From Nocardioides sp. NBC_00368 (GTDB taxonomy: Bacteria; Actinomycetota; Actinomycetes; Propionibacteriales; Nocardioidaceae): 64,000 bases of DNA. The notes below the pieces were generated by a model. The model saw nothing but the letters and a program-made list of their open reading frames with translations. It was not told the DNA's origin and did not search any database. Shown one piece after another: positions 1 to 8,623 of this stretch (within the stretch, counting starts at the first letter, position 1; every line of letters starts with the position of its first letter). Location: the NCBI RefSeq assembly GCF_036090055.1, contig NZ_CP107970.1, positions 5,229,001 through 5,293,000 of the forward strand, written 5' to 3'. The position numbers were made by a program, and so were the translations under genes.

Positions 1-152
1 CGCTCGGCCCCAACTCGGTGATCCTGCCTGCCGCCGCCATCGGCCGGCACGCGGTCGTCGGCCCGGTCTCGCTGGTGATGCGCGGCGAGAACCTTCCGGA
101 CAAGACGCTGTGGATCGGCAACCCGATCGGTCCCTGGGACCAGGCCGGCTGA
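1..152 (+). CDS. C-terminal fragment of a hexapeptide-repeat (left-handed beta-helix) protein
   Basis: The gene runs in from the left edge; reading from base 3 gives 49 residues before the TGA at 150-152. The residues alternate small and hydrophobic positions in a hexapeptide-like pattern and end with MRGENLPDKTLWIGNPI, the closing turn and tail seen in hexapeptide acyltransferases. The same kind of tail closes Pls/PosA-type non-ribosomal peptide synthetase-like proteins, which in actinobacteria are often followed by an M1 peptidase gene as here. Assignment to that larger family is inferred from the tail and the neighbour only. A stand-alone acyltransferase or gamma-carbonic anhydrase-like protein is also possible. 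Confidence 0.55.
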   Translation, partial: LGPNSVILPAAAIGRHAVVGPVSLVMRGENLPDKTLWIGNPIGPWDQAG

Positions 153-167
153 GCGGGTGCCTCTACC

Positions 168-1502
168 ATGACCGCCGTGCCGAAGCTGCCCACCGCCGAC
201 CCCTATCTCCCGGGACACGGGGACCTGTCGTGGAGCGCGACCCACTACGACCTCGACCTCACCTACGACCTGGTCGGCAACCGGCTCGCAGGCACGGCGA
301 CGATCCGCGCGGTCGCGGTCGACGACATCAGCCGCGTCGTCCTCGATCTCGCCTACCTGCGGGTGCAGAAGGTGGCGATCGACGGCCGTCAGCCCGGCAA
401 GTGGAGCCACCACGACCACCGCCTGGTCCTGAACCTCCGCTCCAGGATCGCGTCCGGCGAGGAGTTCGTGATCACGGTCAGGTACTCCGGCAAGCCCCGC
501 CCGGTGGTGCTGCCCCACCACGGCGACGCCGGCTGGGAGGAGCTCGACGACGGCGTCATCGTCGCCGGCCAACCGCACGGTGCGCCGACCTGGTTCCCGT
601 GCAACGACCGCCCTTCGGACAAGGCCCGCTACGCGATCAGCGTGACCACGGCGCCCGGCTATGCGGTCGTCTCCAACGGCGAGCTGACCTCCCGCGTACG
701 CCGCGGCAGCGGGGAGACCTGGCGCTACTGGGAGGCCGAGCCGATGGCGACCTATCTCGCCACGGTGCAGATCGGGCGCTACCGGGTCATCGACATCGCG
801 CCCACCGAGGGGCCGGGCGGCCGGGTGCCGATCCGGGCTGCGTACCCGGTCGACGCCACCGCCGGGTTCGAGGCCTCCTTCGGACGGCAGCGGGAGATGA
901 TGGCCTACTTCACCTCGGTCTTCGGGCCCTACCCGTTCGCCTCCTACTCCGTCGTGGTCACCGACGACGAGCTCGAGATCCCGCTCGAGTCGCAGTCGCT
1001 GTCGACCTTCGGGCGCAACCACCTCACCGGCGAGTGGTCGGAGGTACGCCTCGTCGCCCATGAGCTCGCCCACCAGTGGTTCGGCAACGCGGTGACGCTG
1101 CGCGAGTGGCGCGACATCTGGCTGCACGAGGGCTTCGCCTGCTACAGCGAGTGGCTGTGGTCGGACGCCTCCGGAGGCCGCGCGTGCGGCGAGCACGCGC
1201 GGCACCACCACCGCCGACTGGCGGGGCTGCCGCAGGACCTGGTCCTCGCCGACCCCGGGTCCGCGGACATGTTCGACGACCGGGTCTACAAGCGTGGAGC
1301 GCTCACCCTGCACGCACTGCGCCGCACGGTCGGGGACGAGGCGTTCTTCCGGCTGCTGCGCACCTGGGTCGCCCGCCACAGCGGCGGCTCGGTCACCACC
1401 GCCGACTTCGAGGCGCTCGCGGCCGAGGTCTGCGGCCGTGACCTCACGCCGCTCTTCGACGCCTGGCTGCGGCGGCCGTCGCTGCCGGACCTGCCCGCCT
1501 GA
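168..1502 (+). CDS. M1 family metallopeptidase (aminopeptidase N-like)
   Basis: A zinc aminopeptidase of 444 residues that trims N-terminal residues from peptides. The zinc motif HELAH is at 298-302, followed after 18 residues by the third ligand in LHEG (Glu321), which is the gluzincin spacing HExxH-x18-E. The short stretch LESQS around residue 270 takes the place of the GAMEN exopeptidase motif. It is half the length of PepN because the long C-terminal helical domain is missing, as in a known actinobacterial subgroup. No signal peptide is visible, so it is probably cytoplasmic. The ATG at 168 is used here. A GTG at 177 is also possible, because TACCAT ends 7 bases before it, as in the leaderless promoters elsewhere in the window. 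Confidence 0.9.
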   Translation: MTAVPKLPTADPYLPGHGDLSWSATHYDLDLTYDLVGNRLAGTATIRAVAVDDISRVVLDLAYLRVQKVAIDGRQPGKWSHHDHRLVLNLRSRIASGEEFVITVRYSGKPRPVVLPHHGDAGWEELDDGVIVAGQPHGAPTWFPCNDRPSDKARYAISVTTAPGYAVVSNGELTSRVRRGSGETWRYWEAEPMATYLATVQIGRYRVIDIAPTEGPGGRVPIRAAYPVDATAGFEASFGRQREMMAYFTSVFGPYPFASYSVVVTDDELEIPLESQSLSTFGRNHLTGEWSEVRLVAHELAHQWFGNAVTLREWRDIWLHEGFACYSEWLWSDASGGRACGEHARHHHRRLAGLPQDLVLADPGSADMFDDRVYKRGALTLHALRRTVGDEAFFRLLRTWVARHSGGSVTTADFEALAAEVCGRDLTPLFDAWLRRPSLPDLPA

Positions 1503-1528
1503 TTGTCGCGCTGTCGTATCTTGGGCCC

Positions 1529-2062
1529 GTGCCCGAGCTGACCTTCCGTGACGCCACCTTCTCCGACGTGGATGCCCTGGTCGGGCTGATCGAGTCGGCC
1601 TACCGCGGCGATGCCTCCCGCGCCGGGTGGACCACCGAGGCCGACCTGCTGGCCGGCCAGCGCACCGACCCGGAGGGCGTGCGCGAGGTCATCGTGGCGC
1701 CGGGCTCCCGGCTGCTGGTCGCCGAACAGGCCGCCGCGCGGTCGGGGGAGATCGTCGCCTGCTGCCAGCTGCAGAAGCGCGAGGCGTACGTCTATTTCGG
1801 CATGTTCTCCGTCTCGCCGAGCCAGCAGGGCGCCGGTGTCGGCAAGGCCGTGATGGCCGAGGCCGAGCGGATCGCGCGCGAGTGGGGCGCCGAGGAGATC
1901 AGGATGACCGTGATCCGGCAGCGCGAGGACCTGATCGCGTTCTACGAGCGGCGGGGGTTCCGGCGTACGGGGCGCTTCGAGCCGTTCCCCTACGGCGACG
2001 AGCGCTTCGGCGTGCCGCTGCGCGACGACCTCGAGTTCGCGGAGCTGGCGAAGTCTCTCTGA
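1529..2062 (+). CDS. GNAT family N-acetyltransferase
   Basis: A single-domain GCN5-related acetyltransferase of 177 residues that transfers acetyl from acetyl-CoA to an amine; the substrate cannot be read from sequence. The acetyl-CoA pyrophosphate loop is the QQGAGVGKAVM segment near residue 100, preceded by the strand YVYFGMFSVSP and followed by the conserved FYERRGFRRTGR near the C-terminus. The start is a GTG. A -10-like TATCTT (1517-1522) ends 6 bases before it, so the message is probably leaderless. It lies between the peptidase and groEL and is not obviously linked to either. Confidence 0.87.
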   Translation: MPELTFRDATFSDVDALVGLIESAYRGDASRAGWTTEADLLAGQRTDPEGVREVIVAPGSRLLVAEQAAARSGEIVACCQLQKREAYVYFGMFSVSPSQQGAGVGKAVMAEAERIAREWGAEEIRMTVIRQREDLIAFYERRGFRRTGRFEPFPYGDERFGVPLRDDLEFAELAKSL

Positions 2063-2081
2063 CCGCCGCCGCGCCGATTTT

Positions 2082-2108
2082 CTTGCACTCGCAGGGGTCG
2101 AGTGCTAA
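2082..2108 (+). promoter_or_regulatory. CIRCE operator 1 upstream of groEL
   Basis: An inverted repeat with arms TTGCACTC and GAGTGCTAA separated by 9 bases matches the CIRCE consensus bound by the HrcA heat-shock repressor. TTGCAC (2083-2088) can also serve as the -35 box, with a weak TAAACA 17 bases downstream, so repressor binding would cover the promoter. No hrcA gene lies in the window. Confidence 0.9.
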
Positions 2109-2117
2109 ACATGAGGC

Positions 2118-2143
2118 TGGCACTCTTACCATGAGAGTGACAA
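2118..2143 (+). promoter_or_regulatory. Second, degenerate CIRCE operator upstream of groEL
   Basis: TGGCACTC, nine bases, then GAGTGACAA. Both six-base cores (GCACTC at the left, GAGTG at the right) and the 9-base spacer are kept, while the outer bases diverge from consensus. It begins 10 bases after the first CIRCE and lies about 130 bases before the groEL start, so it falls in the leader of a transcript started at the first site. Confidence 0.75.
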
Positions 2144-2272
2144 CAACCGGACCGGTGACGTTGAGGCGTCGCGAGCGGCAGGGAAGGGTTCTGCCGGGAG
2201 TGGCGTCGTCCGTCGCGGGCAACCCATCGGACCGGATCCAACGAACTTCCCAAGTGAAGGATCGCAGGAGCA

Positions 2273-3907
<1,635 letters not shown>

Positions 3908-3925
3908 TCGCCCGCTGTTTCCAGC

Positions 3926-3957
3926 AAGAGGGCCCCTCCTTCGGGAGGGGCCCTCTT
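3926..3957 (+). terminator. Rho-independent terminator of groEL
   Basis: A perfect 14-bp stem (3926-3939 with 3944-3957) closed by the very stable TTCG tetraloop, beginning 19 bases after the groEL stop. The descending arm runs into TTCCGGTTTT, a short T-rich tail. Confidence 0.9.
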
Positions 3958-3980
3958 CCGGTTTTCCGGCCGGCCGCCGG

Positions 3981-4041
3981 GTAGTCCAGGGAGTTTCCGT
4001 CGGTTACTCGCGAGTAGATGGACGGAAACTCCCTGGACTAC
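3981..4041. repeat. Long nested palindrome between groEL and the lipoprotein hydrolase
   Basis: A perfect 21-bp inverted repeat (3981-4001 with 4021-4041) flanks a 19-base centre that itself contains the perfect 12-bp palindrome TACTCGCGAGTA (4006-4017). The arms begin GTAGTCCAGGG and end TTTCCGTC. It lies just upstream of the -10 box of the next gene and after the groEL terminator. It may be a dispersed intergenic palindrome, an operator or a second terminator; nothing else in the window matches its arms. Confidence 0.85.
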
Positions 4042-4083
4042 ACCCGGCGACCCCGCTCCCGACGCCGGGCTACTCTCGACGGC

Positions 4084-5115
4084 ATGGGCCTGAAGGCGAT
4101 CCCGGCACTGGTGGTATCGGCCGTGCTCCTCGCCGGATGCGGCGGTGAGCCGGCCGCCGCGCCGCCGTCTCGGACAGCGGAGCCGTCGGCCTCGGCTTCG
4201 TCGGCCGCGCCATCCCCGAGCCCGTCGGAGACCGTGCCGCCGGTGACCGACAAGGTCTCGCTCCCACAGTTGATGCGGGAGGACTTCCCGGGCGGCGAGG
4301 TGAAGGTGCTGCGGGAGTCGGGCAGCACGGACGCCTACCGGCGTTTCGAGGTCAGCTACCCGAGCGGGCCGCTGACGATCACCGGAGTGCTCTTCCGGCC
4401 GCGCGGCGAGGGGCCGTTCCCCGGCGTCGTCTTCGCCCATGGCCACATCGACACCGACATCTACGTCACCGGCCAGGGGCTGAAGCGGGAGCAGGACCGG
4501 CTTGCCCGGGAGGGCTACGTCGTCCTCCACACGGACTACCGCGGTCACGCCGGATCGTCCCCCGTCCCGGAGGGCACCGAGGAGGACGAGAGCCGCCTGG
4601 GCTACACCCGCGACACGATCAACGCCGTCCAGGCGATGAAGAGGCTTCCGTACGTCGACCCCGACCGCACCGCGCTGCTCGGTCGCTCCATGGGCGGGGG
4701 AGTGGTGATGAACGCGCTCGTCGCCCAGCCGGACCTGGTGCGTGCCGGCGTGACGTACGCGTCGGTCTCCTCCGACATCGTCGACAACATCAACCGATGG
4801 GCGGTGCCGTCGCGGCCCGAGGAGGTGGCCCGGCTCTACCGGCAGTACGGAGATCCCGAGCGGGAGCCGGAGTTCTGGGCGGGGCTGTCGGCCCGGACGT
4901 ACTTCGACCGCATCGAGGTCCCGGTCCAGATGCATCACGGGACCAACGACGAGTCCTGCCCGATCCGGTGGGCCTACACCACCCGGGACCTGATGGAGAG
5001 CGCCGGTGTGCGTCAGCGGCTGTGGGTCTACGAGGGGGAGCAGCATGCCTTCGGGCCGCAGTGGGACCTCTCGATCAGGCGGGTGATCGGGTTCCTGGAT
5101 CGTCATCTGGGATGA
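4084..5115 (+). CDS. Alpha/beta hydrolase of the prolyl oligopeptidase (S9) type, lipoprotein
   Basis: A 343-residue secreted hydrolase. The ATG at 4084 starts a lipoprotein signal peptide with lipobox LLAGC, so it should be anchored by a lipid on the cell surface; an Ala/Pro/Ser-rich linker follows. The catalytic triad is readable as Ser202 in GRSMGG, Asp289 in GTNDES and His321 in EQHAFGP. This order and the HHGTND segment fit the dipeptidyl-peptidase/acylaminoacyl-peptidase branch. The substrate could be a peptide or an ester. TACTCT ends 7 bases before the start codon, suggesting a leaderless transcript. An in-frame ATG at 4018 lies in the palindrome and is less likely, because it would bury the signal peptide. 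Confidence 0.85.
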   Translation: MGLKAIPALVVSAVLLAGCGGEPAAAPPSRTAEPSASASSAAPSPSPSETVPPVTDKVSLPQLMREDFPGGEVKVLRESGSTDAYRRFEVSYPSGPLTITGVLFRPRGEGPFPGVVFAHGHIDTDIYVTGQGLKREQDRLAREGYVVLHTDYRGHAGSSPVPEGTEEDESRLGYTRDTINAVQAMKRLPYVDPDRTALLGRSMGGGVVMNALVAQPDLVRAGVTYASVSSDIVDNINRWAVPSRPEEVARLYRQYGDPEREPEFWAGLSARTYFDRIEVPVQMHHGTNDESCPIRWAYTTRDLMESAGVRQRLWVYEGEQHAFGPQWDLSIRRVIGFLDRHLG

Positions 5116-5399
5116 CCTGATCAGACGGAAGCGAGGGGCCCAGCGGTCCCATCCTTTTGGGGACTTTCGACACTGTCTCGACAACAGCTCGGTAACGCAA
5201 CATGGGTGCTCCACACAGTGGCCGACTGCGGGGAAGCGTCTGGATCTGGGGGGCTTTGAAGCCCAAGGAATGTCCGGGTGAAGTTCTGCAGCGGCGGGCG
5301 GGGTCAGGGTCTTCGAGACCAGGGCCCCGCCTGCGTGTGTCAACCTGCCTGGGGTAGCGGGGTCCCGGATGACGCCCAGGGATGAGGCATGATGTCGGC
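5116..5399. other. Intergenic stretch of 284 bases with a strong hairpin
   Basis: No gene is apparent here. Near the far end lies a two-tier hairpin: a 7-bp outer stem (5297-5303 with 5325-5331) and a 5-bp inner stem GGTCT/AGACC around a TCG loop (5308-5320). It could terminate read-through from the hydrolase gene or end a small RNA. I could not match the region to a known riboswitch class. Confidence 0.45.
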
Positions 5400-5975
5400 A
5401 TGAGCGTCGACGTCGGACCGAAGACCGGGATGCAGCCGCCGCGGTCGCCGTGGCGCTGGCTCGCGGCCGTCATCGCCGTCGCGGTCGTGCTCGTCGCTGT
5501 CGTCGCCTCCTTCGGGCTTCTCGGCTCCGACGACACCGCCGAGGACCCCGACGCCAAGCCACCTTCGCCGACCGCGACGGTCACCGAGACCGCGGCGCCC
5601 CCTTCGGCCTCGGCTCCGGCCGGGGCCTCGGGGGCGACCGAGCTGACCGTCGTCGCCGATGCTGCCCGCTGCATCCCGCCCACGTCGAAGTGGCTCTCCC
5701 AGAATGCCGCGTTGGCCTTCGAGGGCACTGCCGAGAGCGTGACCAAGAGCGAGGCCGTGCTGCGGGTGAAGACGTGGATGTACGCCGACGGCTTCGGCGG
5801 CACCGACACCGTCCGGATCGTCCTGCCCGCCCCGAGCACGATCCCGATGCCCGAGTTCGAGAAGGGCAAGAGCTACCTGGTCGCTGCCAAGGGCGATGCC
5901 GAGGTCATCGGCTGCGGCTACAGCGACGCGAAGACCCCGAAGCTGCAGAAGCTCTACACCGCCGCGTTCAAGTGA
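5400..5975 (+). CDS. Membrane-anchored protein with NTR/TIMP-like (OB-fold) extracellular domain
   Basis: A hypothetical protein of 191 residues. A short basic N-terminus and one membrane helix (about residues 18-41) are followed by a Pro/Thr/Ala-rich linker and a domain of about 100 residues. The domain begins at Cys91 (RCIPPTS) and contains Cys172 in GCGYSD, after the conserved-looking GKSYLVAAKG. The pattern of an initial Cys, a beta-rich core, YLV and a later C-G-Y resembles netrin/TIMP-like OB folds found in actinobacterial surface proteins; this is fold-level inference. The start at 5400 is preferred because a CATGAT box ends 6 bases upstream. Its stop overlaps the next start (GTGA), so the two genes are coupled. 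Confidence 0.75.
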   Translation: MSVDVGPKTGMQPPRSPWRWLAAVIAVAVVLVAVVASFGLLGSDDTAEDPDAKPPSPTATVTETAAPPSASAPAGASGATELTVVADAARCIPPTSKWLSQNAALAFEGTAESVTKSEAVLRVKTWMYADGFGGTDTVRIVLPAPSTIPMPEFEKGKSYLVAAKGDAEVIGCGYSDAKTPKLQKLYTAAFK

Positions 5976-6502
5976 TCTCCGGGCTCCTTCTCGCCGCCGG
6001 CGCCGGGCGCCGGATGGGCAAGCCGAAGGCGCTCGTCGACGACTGGCTGGTCCGCTCGATCGGGGTTCTGCGCGAGGGCGGCTGCGACGACGTGCTCGTC
6101 GTGCTCGGGGCGTCTGCCGAGGAGGCTCGGACGCTGCTCCCGGCGGGTCAGCGGGTCGTCGTAGCCGAGGACTGGAACGAGGGGATGGGTGCCTCGCTGC
6201 GGGTTGGTCTGGAAACTCTCGGGCCGGACGTACAGGCTGCCGTGGTCCATCTGGTCGATCTGCCCGACGTGGGTGCCGACGTGGTGGCTCGGGTGGTCAC
6301 CTCGGCCTCTGCCGCCGGGCTGGCTCGGGCTGCCTACCACGGGGTTCCGGGTCATCCGGTGCTGATCGGACGCGACCACTGGGACGGCGTCATCGACGCA
6401 GCCGTCGGCGACCAGGGCGCCCGGCGCTATCTCGAGACACATGACGTACGCCTGGTGGAGTGCGGCGACCTGGCCGGCGGGGACGACGTCGACCGCCGCT
6501 GA
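5972..6502 (+). CDS. MobA-like NTP transferase (MocA-type molybdopterin cytidylyltransferase)
   Basis: A nucleotidyltransferase of 176 residues. The signature LAAGAGRRMGKPK spans 7-19 and is followed by DDWLVRSI; DLPDV and GVPGHPVLIG come later, ending with DQGARRYL. These features fit the MobA/MocA branch that adds CMP to molybdopterin, making the cytosine-dinucleotide cofactor of xanthine-dehydrogenase-family enzymes. Its place immediately upstream of the cox maturation genes agrees with making the cofactor for the enzyme encoded at 12039-15879. Translation starts at a GTG that overlaps the previous stop by four bases. Confidence 0.85.
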   Translation: MISGLLLAAGAGRRMGKPKALVDDWLVRSIGVLREGGCDDVLVVLGASAEEARTLLPAGQRVVVAEDWNEGMGASLRVGLETLGPDVQAAVVHLVDLPDVGADVVARVVTSASAAGLARAAYHGVPGHPVLIGRDHWDGVIDAAVGDQGARRYLETHDVRLVECGDLAGGDDVDRR

Positions 6503-6575
6503 GCGGCGACTCGCCCCTACCCTCCTAAGAGGTTGTCCAACCCTCAGCCAACGCTTCGCGTTCTAGGCTCAGGTC

Positions 6576-7454
6576 ATGGACCTGACGCCCCGGGAGATCG
6601 CCGACCGCCTGGCGTCGACGGGATACCTGGCCGACCCGGAGCTGGCGACGGTGACGTTCCTCGCGCTCAGGATGCAGCGTCCGCTGCTGCTCGAGGGTGA
6701 ACCGGGGACCGGGAAGACCGCACTCGCGGAGGCCGTCGCCGAGGCACTCGACCTGCCGCTGGTGAGGTTGCAGTGCTACGAGGGGATCGACGCCACCCAG
6801 GCGCTCTACGACTGGGACTTCGCCCGCCAGATCCTGCACCTGCGCGCGTTGGAGGCGGCCGGTGGTGCCGGCGAGGTGGAGGAGGCCGAGAAGTCGCTCT
6901 ACGACGAGCGGTTCCTGCTCGCCCGTCCGGTGCTGGCGGCGCTGCGGCAGGCGCCCTCGGTGCTGCTCGTCGACGAGGTCGACCGGGCCGACGACGAGTT
7001 CGAGGCGTTCCTGCTGGAGGTGCTGTCCACCTATCAGGTGACGATCCCGGAGTTCGGCACGGTCGCGGCCACGGTCCCCCCGGTCGTCGTGCTCACCTCC
7101 AACCGCACCCGCGAGCTCCACGACGCCCTCAAGCGCCGCTGCCTGTACCACTGGATCGACCACCCGGGCCTGGACCGCGAGATCGAGATCGTACGCAGCC
7201 GAGCCCCCGAGGTCGCCGAGGAGCTCGCCCGCCAGGTGGTCACGGTGGTCCAGCAGCTGCGCGGCGCCGAGGGCGCGAACGCCCTGCTCAAGCCGCCGGG
7301 GGTCGCCGAGACGCTCGACTGGGCCCGCGCCCTGCACCACCTCGGCACGACCGAGATGAACCTGGAGAGCGCTGCCGCCACGCTCGGCGCGCTCGTCAAG
7401 CACCGTGAGGACGCCGATCGCGTCCGGGCGGCGCTGGATCGGCTGCTGACGTGA
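6576..7454 (+). CDS. coxD: MoxR-family AAA+ ATPase, CoxD-like
   Basis: A 292-residue MoxR ATPase. The Walker A motif GEPGTGKT is at 41-48 and the Walker B motif LLVDEVDRADD has its acidic pair at Asp133-Glu134. Sensor 1 is in VVLTSNRTREL and the arginine finger lies in KRRCLYHWI. In CO-dehydrogenase operons CoxD works with the VWA protein CoxE in building the CuSMoO2 active site; in relatives the same pair activates other molybdenum hydroxylases. TAGGCT ends 6 bases before the ATG, so this unit probably starts with a leaderless message. It overlaps coxE by GTGA. Confidence 0.9.
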   Translation: MDLTPREIADRLASTGYLADPELATVTFLALRMQRPLLLEGEPGTGKTALAEAVAEALDLPLVRLQCYEGIDATQALYDWDFARQILHLRALEAAGGAGEVEEAEKSLYDERFLLARPVLAALRQAPSVLLVDEVDRADDEFEAFLLEVLSTYQVTIPEFGTVAATVPPVVVLTSNRTRELHDALKRRCLYHWIDHPGLDREIEIVRSRAPEVAEELARQVVTVVQQLRGAEGANALLKPPGVAETLDWARALHHLGTTEMNLESAAATLGALVKHREDADRVRAALDRLLT

Positions 7455-8623
7455 CGGACTTCTCTGGCAAAACTGGCACTTCTCGGGCAATGCAACGCCA
7501 GAGAAGTGCAGGGATACCCGGTGAACCGGGTATCCCAACAGCGATCTTCCTCGGCTTCACCCGAGCCCTCCGCGCGGCCGGGGTGCCGGTGACCCAGGAC
7601 CGCGCCCACGGCTTCCTGCAGGCGACCGCGATCGTCGGCGCCGACGACCCGGTCGCGACCTACACGGCCGGGAGGGCGACGTTGTGCGCCGGCCCCGACG
7701 ACCTGCGCCGCTACGACCAGGTCTTCGAGGCCTGGTTCGGGCCGACGGCGACGCTGCCGAGACCACAGGGGCCGCCGCGTACCGTCTCGGTCACCTCCAG
7801 CCTCCCCGAGACAGAGCCGCAGGACGGCGACGAGGCGGGGGAGGGGGAGGGCGACGTCATCCGGGCCCGCGCGAGTGAGATCGAGACCCTGCGCCACCGC
7901 GACGTCGCGGACCTCGACCCGGCCGAGCAGGAGCGGGTGGCTGCGCTGATCGCCCGGCTCCGCCCACGGGCGCCGCGAAGAAGGACACCGCGACAGGAGC
8001 AGTGGCGACGGGGCCGCGTCGACGCCCACCGCACCCTGCGCGCGAGCCTGCGTCACCTCGGCGAGCCGGCCGGGATCCACTACCGCAGGCGCGGAGAGCG
8101 GCCGCGCCGTGTCGTGTGGCTGATCGACGTGTCCGGGTCGATGAGCTCCTACGCCGACGTGCTGCTGCGGGTTGCGCACCGGGTGACCTCGACGACCGGA
8201 AGCGGCGCGGTGTTCACGATGGGCACCAGGATCACCGACGTCACCCGCGCGCTGCGCCACCGCGACCCCGACCGTGCGCTGGTCGCAGCGGGCGAGACCG
8301 TGCCCGACTGGTCGGGCGGCACCCGGCTCGGCGACGACCTGCAGGCGTTCCTGCGGCGACACCAAGGACTTGCCCGAGGCGCGGTGGTGGTCATCGCGAG
8401 CGACGGCTGGGAGCGCGGCGACCCCGCGCTCCTCGAGGAGCAGACGGCGAGGCTGCACCGCCTCGCCCATCGTGTGGTGTGGGTCAACCCACACCGTGGC
8501 AAGGTTGGATATGAGCCGCTGCAGCGAGGCATCGTCGCGGTGCTTCCGCACGTGGACGACTTCGTCGCCGGACATTCGCTGGCGACGTACGAGGATCTGG
8601 TGGAGGTGATCGCGCGTGCGTGA
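7451..8623 (+). CDS. coxE: VWA domain protein, CoxE-like
   Basis: A 390-residue partner of the MoxR ATPase. A conserved N-terminal region (IFLGFTRALRAAGVPV, about residues 32-47) precedes an acidic/Arg-rich middle and a C-terminal VWA domain. The metal-ion site DVSGS is at 226-230. The first 30 or so codons are odd: they are made entirely of two inverted repeats read in frame (see the repeat at 7458-7536), with no resemblance to the family's N-terminus. The GTG at 7451 overlaps the coxD stop by four bases, which supports this start; an internal ATG at 7490 lies inside the repeat. The stop overlaps the xdhC start by 8 bases. Confidence 0.88.
   Translation: MTDFSGKTGTSRAMQRQRSAGIPGEPGIPTAIFLGFTRALRAAGVPVTQDRAHGFLQATAIVGADDPVATYTAGRATLCAGPDDLRRYDQVFEAWFGPTATLPRPQGPPRTVSVTSSLPETEPQDGDEAGEGEGDVIRARASEIETLRHRDVADLDPAEQERVAALIARLRPRAPRRRTPRQEQWRRGRVDAHRTLRASLRHLGEPAGIHYRRRGERPRRVVWLIDVSGSMSSYADVLLRVAHRVTSTTGSGAVFTMGTRITDVTRALRHRDPDRALVAAGETVPDWSGGTRLGDDLQAFLRRHQGLARGAVVVIASDGWERGDPALLEEQTARLHRLAHRVVWVNPHRGKVGYEPLQRGIVAVLPHVDDFVAGHSLATYEDLVEVIARA
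7458..7536. repeat. Double palindromic element embedded in the 5' end of coxE
   Basis: Two hairpins lie side by side inside the coding frame. The first has an 11-bp perfect stem (7458-7468 with 7497-7507), and its loop repeats the left arm directly (ACTTCTCTGGCAA at 7458 and ACTTCTCGGGCAA at 7478). The second is a 12-bp perfect stem (7511-7522 with 7525-7536) around a 2-base loop. The element keeps the reading frame open and adds about 27 residues before the conserved domain. Confidence 0.85.

Noticed and set aside
5116..5399. Possible c-di-AMP (ydaO-type) riboswitch
   Set aside because: I looked for the conserved ydaO core in this gap and could not find it; only an ordinary GC-rich hairpin is clear.
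7511..7536. Second palindrome in coxE as a transcription terminator between coxD and coxE
   Set aside because: It lies inside the coding frame, after the GTGA coupling of the two genes, and has no T-run; termination here would cut coxE off from its partner.
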